Assembly: GCF_008831285.2 (NCBI RefSeq)
Contig: NC_045141.1
Location: forward strand, 20,332,848 to 20,396,847
Reading direction: 5' to 3'
DNA length: 64,000 nucleotides
Source of the DNA: Nymphaea colorata
Lineage: Eukaryota; Streptophyta; Magnoliopsida; Nymphaeales; Nymphaeaceae
Under the pieces are notes generated by a model, which searched no databases, was not told where the DNA came from, and worked only from the letters and a program-made list of their open reading frames with translations. A program made the translations under genes and the position numbers. The first letter of the stretch is position 1, and each line of letters opens with the position of its first letter. Below, piece after piece: positions 41,001-53,798 of this stretch.

Positions 41001-43127
41001 GCGGGCAAAAATAGCACGTATGACATGGAAGGTGAGATGAATGCTCAGCATTCATGAAAGGAAGACTAACAGTTTGCTTCGAATTTTAGAGTTAAATAAG
41101 AACCAAAAGATTTAAGAGACTTTGAATCTCACCTTTGAACTACTGTCCTACCTTCTGGTACGTATAATCTACAAAAGCAGCATTCCTAGAAAGGAAGAAG
41201 CTAAGCACCAAGGAATCACATTCTTATTTTTGAATACCATATATTAGAGCAATGTACATGGTGAATTTTTTTGGTACAAAATGGTCTTGTACAAGTATTA
41301 GGTCCACTAGGTAAAGACCAACATGAGATGATTTTCTGAAGTAGAATGAGCAAACAGCATGTGTATATGCATGTTCCGTGTACTAGACGGAGGGGAGAGA
41401 CAGCGACAGTATGAAAAAGGTTCCATGACTTGACTTGATGTTTAGCAACTCTAAACTAGTGTCCTTATGTACCAATTAGTGTCATTGGCATCACTGAGTA
41501 TTTCTGTAGCTGTCCATAAACATGCTTCATCTGCCAACACATATTAGAAGTGTTCAATTGTTTAATAGTGTTCTGCACAGTTGTTTGAAATATTCTGCAT
41601 AATAAAGGAAAATGCAATTTCCCTACCAGCAAGACCAGTTGAAGCTGCTGAGATTAATACGCAATCTTAAAATTTGTACTTTTCATAAGAATAATAAGAA
41701 ACTCACGGATATAGCAAGACGACCAAAGGTGCCAAATGCAGCCTGTCCAATATCAGGGTAAGTTTCGAGCCCAGGTTCACTGTCCAAGCAGTGGCGGAGA
41801 AGGATCCCCGTATAATAAGAAAGAATGCCAAAGGTAAGCAACACTAGGAGTCCAAGCCACCCTGCTTCCTTAACTGCATATGGGGTAGAAAGTATTCCTA
41901 CTCCACAGAGAACATTTATCCCTAAACAAGAATAGTAAAGAAAGGCATGTCAGTTTGTATCAGGAGTAACTATTCACTGGCCATCACAACATCTAAAGAA
42001 TAGGTGCATGCACCTCATGCAATGTTAGTTTCACACATTTTGTTGGCACCTCAACAGGAAATATGCATGTGAGGAAACTCACCTTTCCTCATAATCATTT
42101 TTTTTTCCTCCAAAACTCCATTCACTCGTAATTGGATTTCACAAAAAAATTAAGGGCTTTCTAATATCCATATTTTCAAGGACAGAAAAAACAGAAATTT
42201 TGAAAATCAAGTTTTGGCAGTCAAAACATAGAACACTAATTTGAATAATTTGGTTCTTTCACGAATCAGTATAATCCATCAATGACTTTTGGGATTGGTG
42301 AGTGGCTGTGCTTCAAAAGATTACTGAAAAGAGAACTAAAATGAAAAGTACCATTGATCACTGACTGTCCATAAGAGCAATCACGACCAACTGGCATCTC
42401 ATGTGATGTCCATGCTTCATCTTTTTCATGTATTGCCTTCTTTGATGAAAGCCATGTAGATTCTGCAGGTATGGAAGCATGAGAATCCTGCTCTTGCTGC
42501 TGTTCAGACCTTGTTGGTAGTAATGGCTTAACCAGCGAAACAAGTATCTCAGGAGTATGCATTCTTTGAAGTGAACTTGTTAAATAAGAGCTGCTCAAGC
42601 GGGACAAATTTGGAGTGCCCAGAAACCCGATATTTGGGGAAGCTACAGTAGTGTACATATCAATGGATTGCCTGCATACAAACAATACTACTTTCACTTT
42701 ACCAATAGATTTGAATTTAGACAAAACAGATGACAAGCTAACGGTTTAATCTAACTGCAGAAGAGAGAACATCAGTTTAAGCATGTATCCATGAAGCTTC
42801 AGCCTTTTGTCCAAGCCCGTAAAACAGAAGAACCTTTTGGCCCAAGAACAAGAGCTCTAACACCATGATAGTCGACAGTTACAGCCAAAAATATGACATG
42901 CAAAAGAAAATCACTTCACATAATATCTCAAACTACAAAACATTATACCTGTAACTTTGTGGCCATGATGTGGTATACGAATTCGGCCGTGTACGCTGAG
43001 GGCTGTCAGGTGGAGAAGAATCTGAAGAATCCGATTCATCTTCCTCTCTTCTTTGATCCTTGTCAGCTGCACTTTCATCATCCTCGCTCTCAATGTAAAG
43101 CCTCTGCTCGGAACTCAACTTCTTCAT
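35100..43127 (-). CDS. AVT1: AVT1-type vacuolar amino acid transporter
   Basis: A 547-aa amino acid/auxin permease (Aa_trans) of the plant AVT1 clade, homologous to yeast Avt1 and predicted at the tonoplast. Coding exons: 43127-42949, 42671-42352, 41921-41707, 40755-40732, 40323-40143, 38578-38359, 38231-38096, 37989-37970, 36578-36433, 35925-35882, 35802-35740 and 35195-35100; together 1644 bp in one open frame ending TGA. The N-terminal 160 residues are acidic and Ser-rich ([48 protein letters not shown]), as in Arabidopsis AVT1 proteins. The transport domain then starts [20 protein letters not shown], followed by [80 protein letters not shown] and [20 protein letters not shown]; about 11 membrane segments. 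All introns are GT-AG except the one between exons 8 and 9, which reads AT-AC. Exons 4 (24 bp) and 8 (20 bp) are very short. Which AVT1 paralogue (A-J) it matches cannot be settled by eye. Confidence 0.95.
36579..37969 (-). other. U12-type AT-AC intron in AVT1
   Basis: The intron between exons 8 and 9 begins ATATCCACAA and ends GTAC. TTCCTTAAC, a perfect match to the U12 branch-site consensus, sits about 10 nt before the 3' end. Splicing here joins ACA AA to A TTT GCA, giving NPFTKFALTLSP, exactly what the family requires. I found no GT-AG pair that keeps this frame. It interrupts codon 432 in phase 2 and is 1391 bp long. It contains a (GAA)n array at 37137-37173. Confidence 0.92.
37137..37173. 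repeat. (GAA)n microsatellite within the AVT1 AT-AC intron
   Basis: About 12 AGA/GAA units on the + strand (CTT on the transcribed strand). It is intronic and does not touch the splice signals. Confidence 0.9.
39280..39800. repeat. Repeat-derived sequence in AVT1 intron 5
   Basis: The stretch 39290-39560 is built from many GAATCAGTTGAATCAGTG-like words in direct and inverted forms around an AT-rich centre, as in a decayed MITE. Next to it, 39600-39790 is rich in GTGTGGACA-like words plus a short (GT)n run. Open frames here (for example 39667-40101, +) are repeat shadows. The family cannot be assigned by eye. Confidence 0.5.
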
Positions 43128-43211
43128 GTTTTACCCCAATAAATGTTTTGTCGATGTGTTGAAAAAGGTAATTGTTATAAATAGCCAAATCTTCAAGTGG
43201 GAATGGCAGTT

Positions 43212-44351
43212 CTGAGCAGCGGAGTTGCCCTCCACTAACTGTTAGGCAAAGATACACAGCCTGCTTGGAGATAAAAGAATCACATATCCTTCAGCTATCA
43301 ATATGCCAAAATCAAAAGCCGTAGACAGTGAGTTAAGATGAAGGAAGACTATTAACAATAAAGTATGAAAAAACCATTAACAAATATGGCAAGCAATACA
43401 AAAGTCTAACATGCACCGTCAGGGCACTAACCAAAAGCTGAAAATGCAAACGGACTCACAATGGTTTAAACTCTCACATTGGGCACAGCAACACGAACCA
43501 GACATAGGATATCACGAAAAGACTCTTAAGGACAGGATGTCTCCGGTTTCAATGACTCAGATATCTAATTACGGACGAAACTCTTCAAATGAACAACATC
43601 CAAGTGACCACGAAAAACTTTGCATAAAATTGGCCAGGAAGTATACCTGAAGTGGCAATTCACACATAAAGGCAGGAAAAATCCGCCTTTTTGAACATCA
43701 AGAAAGATCATCCAAGAGAAACGAAGAGAAGAAAAGGGGAGTAGAGAAAAGAAAAGAAAGCGAGATTCTTATTCTTAAATTTGGATCATGAAAGGTAAAA
43801 AGGAGACACGTCTGCAAGATAACTAGGACCTTCTGCGTGAAAAGAAAAAAAAAAAAACAAATAAATGTAAAACTCAAAGCCACTTCAGTCAATCAAGAAA
43901 AGCAGAATCTGCCGATGAAGTTCTGATTTTGCAATTTTACAAAGTTTCAAAACAAAAACATAAGTAAACACAAAAATAAAATTGAACCTAAGAAAAGCTA
44001 CGAGATCAGGGAAGCGAGTTCGCAATGTTCCAGAACAACTTGAATTTCCACGGCGGAAAAGTGACTGCTATGAATAACGTTCTACAAACAAAGGAGGAGG
44101 AGATCATTGCTTTAACGAATATTAAAATCCCCAGAAACTCAAAAAGAGCTCTAGTAGATATTTGAGAGCTAAGACGTAACAAATTCAAAAAAATATCAGA
44201 TCCAATGTGGAGCAGAAACGTTTGAAGGCTTCGAAAACCAGAGTAAATCGCAAAACACATTCCCGAGATTGAATTTCATAAGAAAAAAAAAATCTTCGGA
44301 ACCAGAATTAATTTCGAGAAAATCTGAATCAGCTAGAAAAAAGCAATACTC

Positions 44352-44389
<38 letters not shown>

Positions 44390-44544
44390 CTTCGATCTCC
44401 GCTTCTAACAAAGGAGGACGTGTATCTAAAAGCATGCTTAGCATCATTCGGACTAACTAAATCCAGATTGCTTCTGCAAAGCACGCTCAGCGGAAGAGAA
44501 GGAAAAAAGAACAGATACTTCAGATCCATAGCAAAACAACTTAC
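43212..44544 (-). other. Possible 5' UTR intron of AVT1
   Basis: A strong donor (CCCCG/GTAAGTTG) at 44544 and an acceptor (CTGCTCAG) at 43212 would join a CT-rich 5' leader starting near 44765 to a short segment before the AVT1 ATG at 43127. The distance between promoter-like sequence and ATG makes a leader intron likely, but the exact borders are inference. Confidence 0.45.
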
Positions 44545-44789
44545 CGGGGCGAAGAAATCCGCACCTCAACCCAATCTCTAACTCCGACGCTCGTTTTTGC
44601 GAAATGTGACAACAAATTCTCACAGAAAACTAACAGAGAAAACAAGCACCAGAGACTGGACAGCGAGCTCTTTCTTTTCCTTCCTATATCTTCACTGCCT
44701 CGCTCCTTAGCTTGCCACAAAAGATGAAGAGCTCCGGATGAAGAAAGAAAGCGATATGAAGAAGAAGAAGAGAGGAGGAGGAAGAGGAG

Positions 44790-44906
44790 TATAAATAGAG
44801 AAGAAGAAGATGAAGAAGAAGAAGAGGAAGAGCGTTCTTGCTGGCTCAAGGCTGAGTCACGCAGAAGTGAGTGGAATGCGGGAGCTTCAGGCCGCCTCCG
44901 ACGTCA
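44790..44906 (-). promoter_or_regulatory. Candidate AVT1 promoter with bZIP-type motifs
   Basis: On the minus strand a TATTTATA element (44797-44790) lies just upstream of a CT-rich stretch suited to a leader. Further upstream are TGACTCA (44859-44853, the GCN4-like motif) and TGACGTC (44906-44900, a C-box/ACGT core). Spacing of the motifs from the TATA-like element is about 60-110 bp. The motifs are real in the sequence; their use is inferred. Confidence 0.4.
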
Positions 44907-47900
44907 TCCTCTTATTTATTGACAAGCATACAGAAGCAATCAATTGGTCGTCTCGGCTCTCCCGGGGTGGGGGACGCCCCCGAAGGTACCACATCACAAA
45001 TCGACGGGACGGACGAAGGCCCACAACGAAGATTAAAAAGAAAAAAAAAAACTATCCAAATAATAGACGGAGGAAGGGGGAAACTGAAATAATGAATATA
45101 ATAGAAGGCGAGAGGGATAGGACGTGGGACATACGCCGTCGAAGTACTTTCTCCTCTTGTCTTCGTCCCCGCTACCAGTCTACTGCAACCCTCCTTCACC
45201 GCACAGAGAGAAATGGAAAGCAATAAGATATTCAGATTCAAACCTTTCCACCTTTTCCTCGAATCTCTTCTCCTCCGCGAGAGAGGACTCGCTTCTTCCA
45301 AAATGAACAAGTCTCTCTCTCCGTCTCACCCTCCCTCCAAGTAAGGAAAGCCAAAGCTCGAAAGGAAGGAGATAGCCTTCGCCGGAAGGCCTGGGTTGTG
45401 AGAAGCAATCGTCTTCGTCATCTCCCGCCATGCTCTCCATCATTTCTACGGTTTGACAGGTTTCCCGCTCGACGTCCTCGCCTTTTCTCTCTCTCCCTTT
45501 GACTCCTTCGTTCAGACAACCTCCGGGCCGCGAGCTGAAACTCGGACGTGGTCTTCGGCGTGTTGATCTGAACTGCGAACCGGGTCCGACCTAGCAAAAC
45601 CAAGATCCAGTCCAGATGCATATTTGGATCAAGTAGGGCGAACAAATTATGTGTCCAACCAAACGTTCATATCTTCTTTCTTGTTATTACTACCAGATTC
45701 TTTGCCTTTTCTGCTTATTGTATGGTTCGTATACTATTTGATGGAGATTCATTTTCATGTTTCGTATTGTTTTTTTGCGTTCATTTTTGCTTCGGATTTC
45801 GCGTTCTAGGTCCATTTCATATCTTGGTAGTTGCTTCCAACATCGCTGTCCGGGTATCCAGTTGGTATCTTTATATCTACATGGCTTTGATATGAGGTCG
45901 ACAAAGCAACCTATTTCAATATGTCATAAGTCCTCGCGTCTTCTCGATACATCAAAATATTCTCCAGATAATGTTCATACGTCCTTTTGTAAAGAGTTGA
46001 ATGTCACGTTCTTGGGACATCGAAACTTCAAATTTAGTGCACAAGTAGGACAATGTCATGTTACGCTCATTCCAGGCTTCCGTATTGCCCAATTTGAGAC
46101 CATGCCCATTTTTATATTTCATAATTAATTAATAAATTAAATGTATTAATATTTTAAAATTCTTGAATTTCCAATTATTATTTAAGCCCATAAATGGATT
46201 CACATGTGACCTTTAATTTAGAGAGAGAGAGATAGAGACCTTATTGTTCCTAAACAGCAAACCTACAAAAACTCACATGGGCTGCCATCACACAGTCTTG
46301 TAGTTAGTTGTTTTCTATATTTCACCTGCAACGGTAGAACGATATTACAATACTTAATGAAATATACCAATGTTCTTGTAAGCATGTAAAAGATTTCAAA
46401 TACACCAATGTTGCCAAATGATTGGAGATTAGAAATTCACAACATATGTTGCAACAATGGTTTATGTTTGTGTTTTTCATTAATAGTTTAAAGTGCTTTC
46501 AAACAACAGATTTTTAATTTTTAGCCATTTAATAACATACATCTAGAAGATTTAAATTATATGGCAAATACAATTTTAGAAAACCCTGATTGTTGTTTCC
46601 ATATCTTCTTCTTCTTCTTGTGTGTTTGATTGAATCATAAAAGAATAAATGAAAAAGTAAGAATTGCCAAAAACGGCTTGACAAAATACCCAAATAATTG
46701 CTAACCGAAGGCCAAAACTTTGTTTGAATGTTTATTCAAATCAAAGAATTTAGCAATAATGATCACATTTACTTGAATGGAGAAGATACATGAGTGGCCC
46801 ACACCAGCGTACCAAAAACTTCCACGTAAAAGGACTTAAAATTTATATGGAGTGCTCAAATCAAACCGACTAGAGCGCCGTTCAACCAAAAAATCCTGGC
46901 TCTGCCACCGACTTACGTGCTTACATATGCCGGAAAGCATGTTGCAAGAGATTTTTCTTCTTGACGTCCGACTCGGAGTATTTAATTAAGCCATTAAAGT
47001 GAACGGTCCATATGTAATCCCACATTGGATTTAAAACTGAATCCAACAAGCTAGATTCTAAAAGAAAACTCAAATCTGATTAATTATTAACAGGATTCTG
47101 ATTCCGTATGCAAAAGAAAAGTCCCTTGCCCTAATCTTGCTCTTAAAGGCGAAACAAGCAGTTGTTGGCAAGCAGTTGTCATTTACCTAAAAAGCATTTA
47201 AAGATTGCCAAGTACCCCAATAATTGAACATTACCCAAATGCGGCTGCCCAATATTCTGGATTCATATCTTTCAATCCCATTTAATGGGGCGGCTTGATG
47301 CGAGGAAATAGCCAATGCGAGCAATTAATTATGTAAGGATATTTCTTTCAATTGTCGGTAACATACAACTTGTGCTTACATTAAGTTGTCGATATCAGAA
47401 TCGGAGATGAATCATTTTATACAATGACATAGGGAAGTGGGACACCTCAACCATATTAAATGCGGCCACAGGCATAATCATTGTATGAAAAATGCGTTTG
47501 CTTTAATAATGGCTTTAATTGCATGACAATGCATTAAGTTATCCATAGGTGATTGCATATGACTTGACAAGTCTTGGTATTTTTCGTTTGATTTTCATAA
47601 GCATTAATTTAGTGAAGGAGCATTAGGTACAAAATTTTAAACTTTTAAGGGGGGACATCAATATATAATTTAAATGAGAAAAATAGTCCTGAAACATCAA
47701 TATGACAATGAAAACTTTTTGGGTATGTGCGGACAATTGCTCACACTCAGCTCGCACCTGCCTCCACCCCTGGCATTAACCCAGTGCAGCCCTGAAGCCT
47801 AAGGGCAAAGAGGAGAATGAACTTTAAGGGTCGTTCGGCCATGGGAACATTAAGATATTGTTTCGTGTATATGACTTAAAAATTGGAGCACATATATGTA

Positions 47901-48336
47901 ACATTTTTCTATTAATCTATCTCAATCTTTAGGACAGATACATAGAACGGTATGTTACTAATTGTATTCCCCTTAGCTCCTCAGCAAACTATAACTTGGT
48001 AATCATAATTGTGTTATAGGTAAAACTAGGGTTAGTCTTATACCTAGCCAAATATTGAAGTATTCAACTCTTCTAATCTAATACCCCATGGTTTGAAATC
48101 CACCGTCCGAGCCCAGTGCACAAAATGAATAGCTTCTAACAAAGAAAATACAAAAAGATAGAGATTTTGATAGAGATTTTGTTTTCTTTGCAGTTTTTTT
48201 TTTCGTAGACTGGGAAAGGGATGGACCGAGATAAGGTTAGCCAATAAGTTATCGCTAGAAACATGTGGGTGCTGGTCCCATCGCTTATCTCTAATCACAA
48301 ACTACTTATATTCATAATCATATGATAAGGAACAAG

Positions 48337-48482
48337 GGCGAAGCCAAGGTAGGGCTCGCATGGACCCTGACTCCACCTCATTTTTTTTATGTAAAAATTT
48401 TGAAAAATGATATTTCCACTCTATTCAAAATTTAGAAACTTTAATTCTGCCCATCTAACAAAAAATTTCTAGCTCCGCCCCT
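48337..48482. repeat. Short MITE-like element with GGCGAAGCC ends
   Basis: It begins AGGGCGAAGCCAAGG and ends TTTCTAGCTCCGCCCCT, whose reverse complement is AGGGGCGGAGCTAGAAA, so the ends are imperfect inverted repeats around an AT-rich interior. A related sequence (CTGGCTCTGCCAC) occurs at about 46898 and a related AT-rich interior at 18050-18230. No clear target-site duplication was found. Confidence 0.5.
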
Positions 48483-50554
48483 AGTAAGAAGATTTTATAA
48501 AAAAATATATATAAGATTAACTCTTATGATAAATGAAAAATGTTGGGTGGAAAGAATTATATGAGGGGGGGCAACTGATGTAGGACATGATTATTATGAG
48601 TCAGCACCTTCAAGTCCAAGACGAGGCCATTCCATCTCCCTTGTATGTCAAAATAAGCCAGCGCACATATCCAGAGCAGAGGCGTTCGGCCAAGGGTGGC
48701 GGGTCCCAACTCAGTTGGATTTGCCATGGAGCCTGAGCTCAACGGACCTCGATAGACCATGCTAGGCCCACTTCCTGCTAATGACGACTCGGCATCTCGA
48801 TGTCGTGTTCTATATGAAAATTACATGCTACCAACCCACTCTGTATGTGAGAGAGAGGGCGGCATTTGACAACTGAACTTTCAGATTTTATAACAAATGA
48901 AGCACACAAATATGATTTTCAAAAAATTCGACAATCCCTATATGCAAATAGGACTGCATAAGCTAATCTCATACATATTTTTCAAGAACTATGTTTCTTG
49001 GGGTTATCAACATGATATTGATGTTACCTGACTTGAAATTTATAAAGGGAAAATACCATTTTAGGCATGAAGATGGGGGCAGATTAGCTTGAGAGATTGC
49101 TTGGTCAGGTGCATTCCAATGTAAGGGTCCACCTTATATGTATTTATTCAGATTATGCATGTTTGTCACATGTATGCCAGGCTAGGGGCCCGGCTTGTGA
49201 GTATATGCTTCAAATTGAAGGCCATCACAATCTTTGTGGTCAAGGTATCTCGTAAATTTTGAATTCGAAATATTCAAAGTTACATATGCATATATCGTGT
49301 CCCATTTACGCCTTAACGCACCCTAAAGAACAAAATGATGCGATGAATAATAACGGAAAAATGACCATCATATATATATATATATATATATATTTATTGA
49401 ATTGTGACTTTAGCTTTTTAGAGTCACCTAGTCATTTAATCAAGACCATTTGATCTACCACGATGGATGGTTAATAAAAAAAATACACAGAAAAAGGTGA
49501 TGGACATTTATATCATCTAAGTTCTCACATTTTTCTTTATATTTTTCTTTCAACTATCCATCTACATTAAATGGCCTTGGTTAAATGATTGGGTAGCTCT
49601 TGATAACCTGAGTCACCATTCTATATATTTATTTATTTATTTATTTATATATTTATATATTTATTTATATATTTATTAAAACTAAGTAAACAATGGTAGG
49701 TGAGATGCCTCACGAGGGTTGGTGCACCAGCTTGATCCAGTAAGTGGTAGGTGGTTAGCCACTAGTTCTAGTGGTGTGAGTGAGCCAGTATACTAGCTGA
49801 CATGTAATGGGTCCCTAGAGTGCTAATACAGCCTTATACCTTAAAGCCAAAGGAAGGGAATGAGGGCTTGTGCTCTCACTTAAACAGAGGCGCACACCTT
49901 CCACTCGCTAGAAACAAGTAGCGAGATTTGGAAATTAGTTCAATCTTCTCATATCCCAAAAAAAATTGGTAATTGTTCGAGACTTGATGGAATAATCTTG
50001 TTTGAGTTGGCATTAAATATTGAATTTGTGCATGAAAGACATCTATCATATCCGGTTTTTGTGGGCCAATAATATCAAAATGTTTAGTAGAAAGATGAGG
50101 ATAAGTTGAAGGGAAAATATGAAATGAGTTTGTGGGGTTTCCCACATTTGGAGTTGGAGCGCAAATATATAATGGAGGATGGAGAAGGGAAGGGGCCCCC
50201 ATGTGTAGCCTCTCAAACCCACACCGTATATGTACGGACATAATACAGGGAGGCCCCAACCCTTGTGAGTTTCCCTTCATCCTTATCCATCGGGAATTAC
50301 ATTTTTACTGCGCTTTAAGTCCACAAAATACATACATGGGCTCGTCTTCTAGCGTAATTTGAACATGTGCCTGGTATTTTCTTATTTTCTTATACAAGTT
50401 CAAAACTTTTTCTTGTCGACAGTTTATGGGTCATGAGACCATCGGAATTGCATGGCATCACAACATTTAAAGGATTGAACCTTTTGAAAATGTTAGAACC
50501 AAAGTAAGACAAATTTTAAGAACCAAATGAATTGGAATAGCATCTCCAACATGT

Positions 50555-50800
50555 GTATATTTTGTCCGTGTTTGACTGCCATTATCCTCGTGACATGAGA
50601 TCCATGGGTTTAAGAACAGATTTTAGAACAACACTTTCTTCAAAGTAAAAAGGTAAAATGAGGATCTCAAGTGTGAATCTTAAGCTTGATTTAAAATCCT
50701 TAGTTTGATGAACCATGACTCTTACTAAAGACATGATCAACACAAACATGTCACATCAGATCCATGGATCTCAAATCCAAAGTAATGAAACACTCCTTTA
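50555..50800. repeat. MITE-like dispersed repeat, copy C
   Basis: It shares CAAGTGTGAATCTTAAG, TTAGTTTGATGAACCATGA and TCAGATCCATGGATCTCAAA-type blocks with the copy at 16831-17056 and, partly, that at 21090-21200, in the same order. Its ends (GTGTTTGACTGCC and AATGAAACACTCC) are roughly inverted. Confidence 0.6.
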
Positions 50801-51416
50801 AAGTTATAAACAACCCAAAAGTGGGTAGAGTACGTTACATGGAAGCATCACGTGGTCAGACTTGATCGTACAGAACTTACTGGACCCACTGGGCGGACCT
50901 TGGACCCACTTACGCAACCTTTTATAGCACCCACCAATGATATTTGCATCCTTGGAATTAATTTCTTGGTGCTCGCGAGAATCATTGTCGGTCATTCGAC
51001 CATGCTCATTCAAATGATTTCAAGCACAACAAAAAGTAATTTGGTGAAGTCCAAGACAAAATTGGGGTGAAGAATATCCAGATTTTCAGTTTTATGACCA
51101 ATTTTAGGCATCTCATCAGTTTTGATCAACACATCAACTACCATTTCTTTTTCCTAAGATTTTACAAATTAGAACGTTTCGCATTCAAGCAAATGAGTAG
51201 ATCTAGAAGCAAACGAAAAGAAGACGACCTTTAGCCAACAATCGAATGTAATATTTCATCTAAATATAAAAATCCTTAAAAAGCCACTATGTTTGTCCGA
51301 TACAAAAACCACACTGAAGCCATTTCTTTACTTAATATCTTAACTAACAGATATGCTTAAATTATCTAAGAAACGAAAAACTCCTAAAATTTCAACCCAT
51401 GTATCAACTAACATCA

Positions 51417-51497
<81 letters not shown>
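51417..51497. repeat. Compound (CT)n(AT)n microsatellite
   Basis: About 12 CT units run directly into about 28 AT units. Confidence 0.93.
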
Positions 51498-51500
<3 letters not shown>

Positions 51501-53798
51501 GACAGACTCACATGACAGCACATGGCAGGACATCCGGACTGCTCATATGTCAGTTTAATGGATGTACATGAATGTGACGTGGAAAAAAAAGGCCGTCGAC
51601 TGTTTCATCAAAAATAGCTGCTATATATATATCTATTTATCTGTTTGATCAAAAATAGCAGTCATATATATATATATAAAGAGAGAGAGGGAGAGAGAGA
51701 GAGAGAGGGAGGATAGGAACCATCGGCCATTGAACTGGTGGGGCTCCATTATTGATCTATGATTAAGAGCGAATCATGTGAGTAGCACGCCCAAAGTTAT
51801 CATTTGGGGCCCCAAAAATTGAGATAAGCTGCTCATAGGGTCCCTTCCTATTTCGGCTGCCGAAGCGATTCATTTTTGTACGCCAAAGAGTTTCGCGTAT
51901 AATAGCTGTACAAGTGTAGAACGTCAATTTTGTTATTGTGTCTTGAAACATGTTTTTATTTTTCTCTTAAAAAGTGAAGTGGAATTGGGTTCACTTCATG
52001 ACCCTATGATTTAACTGTAAAATCACATAATACATGAAATGACCTATGGGACTCAAGGATCTTTTATGGCTGTTTTGACATATTTTAGCTCTCATCACAC
52101 ATTGTTATTGTCTCATGAATGTGTCTCAAAAAATAGGATAGATCTATAAAATGCATTGTTACAATGCTTGTCGAACATGTCTCATTTTTCAGACTACATT
52201 CACGGGACGATAACAATGTGTTACTGTTGCCGAACGACCTTTCAATGTATTTAACTTGCTTGCATCTTTCCTTTACTTGGCAGGCTGTGCGAGACAAAAC
52301 AGGAGATATGGTTTTTCAGCATCGCCAGAAGGTTGGTACCCATCATGTAGGCTGTCTAGTTTCATTGTATCCTGAGCATTTGTATGTCCAGATTCAATGT
52401 ATGAACTAGGCATGCCCAAGGTGGGATCCACAAAGTTCGTATTGGCTGTCGGGAAGTGACTCTTTAGGCAAACACCAAATTTTGTCATCCCCCATCAACA
52501 CGTAATGGTTATCTTCCTTTGCTTGGAAAAATCATGGTTGTTTCTTTAAAAAAAAAAAAAAAAAAAATCTTCTTTGGTTAATTGCACCGGGTATCGCACC
52601 TCGTTCGGAGACTAAGTGGCTAACTCAAACCAACGTCGTCACACCAAAGTGAAATTACAAGCAGCAAATACCAAGTGGGAGTAGTGATCCACATTTCCCT
52701 TTGTGTACTCCCTAAACTAGTAGCAATTTAGAAACGTATGCTTTTTCCCTTAGTCACGTTCTTATCATACTGCCAAAAGTTGAGATCCTTTCCATTTTTT
52801 ATATGTAAGGTTTAATCATCTTTTTCCTAAGTCACTAATAGAGGTGCAGATACTGCTTCTTTGCAACAAAAGTGAGCCTGAACCTGAAGAATATTTTGCA
52901 CCCTAAAAGAAAAAATGTAAAAACAAAAATGAACGTCCAGTCACTTCTATAAGAACATTTAGCAGGGCAATTTGCTTGTAAGGTAGGCAGAAATCCGAAA
53001 CCAAACTGGACTGTCTTAACTAAAACATGCTACACACGTCGAGATCGACTCTGGGAGGAGCTTATTAAATCAAGTGTGTAACTAATCTCTACGTAAAGTC
53101 AGATCTCATGTACACAATATAGAGCGCAGGATACGCTTATCGGAAAGGCTTGTTTGAACCTCGCTTACCTTCCCGTCCACAGATGCCAATTGAACTAAGG
53201 AACAAAAAATTTGAAGGTTAATGACATCTGTATCTTTTCAGCATTATCGTCTCAGTTAGGAGATGATCTTTTGGATCCTTTGGTGGTCAAACGAACCATG
53301 AAATCTCTCAGGTTGAGAGAAAAAAAGTTCAAATCCCTTCCGTGAAAAATCTTGAATGCTTGGGATTGCATGAACTTCTCCGTGGGTCGTGATTTAATGA
53401 GAGAAGCTAGAAAAGGACGGGGCACTAAATTTAAGGTTCCAACCATGCCCGCACTCAAACGCGAGATAGGAGGCACCGCGAACAGCCCTCACTACCCTTT
53501 CTTTTCATTCCAACCACATCATTCACAACTGAAGAAATAGACAGTCGTATCTTAACACACTATAAGTATCATTCAACAATCCGATTAACACAGAGATGTC
53601 ACTCTGACACATTACACGCACAAAAAAGCGGTCCTTAGCAGATCGCACCAGTAATATCTGCACAAATCTACAAGCATATCATAGATATCATAAATGTCTA
53701 ACAAGTCCGGTTTATCTTATCGGTCGTTCATGGTAGAGACGACAGGTAGCACATCAAGGACATAAGCAAGCCATAGGCAAAGAACAGGCAGTAGATCA

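Larger units (their letters stand above)
45450..53790. other. Large repeat-rich intergenic region
   Basis: No gene is supported over about 8 kb. Open frames (for example 45757-46128 on +, 49876-50280 on -, 52085-52297 on -) have no recognisable domain. Contents include MITE-like stretches at 48337-48482 and 50555-50800, CT/AT microsatellites at 51417-51497 and 51672-51712, a TTTA-rich stretch at 49620-49680 and a poly-A run at 52547-52567. Confidence 0.5.

Noticed and set aside
44810-45226. Lys/Arg-rich + strand frame upstream of AVT1
   Set aside because: It arises from GAA/AGA-rich promoter DNA and poly-A tracts, with no domain.
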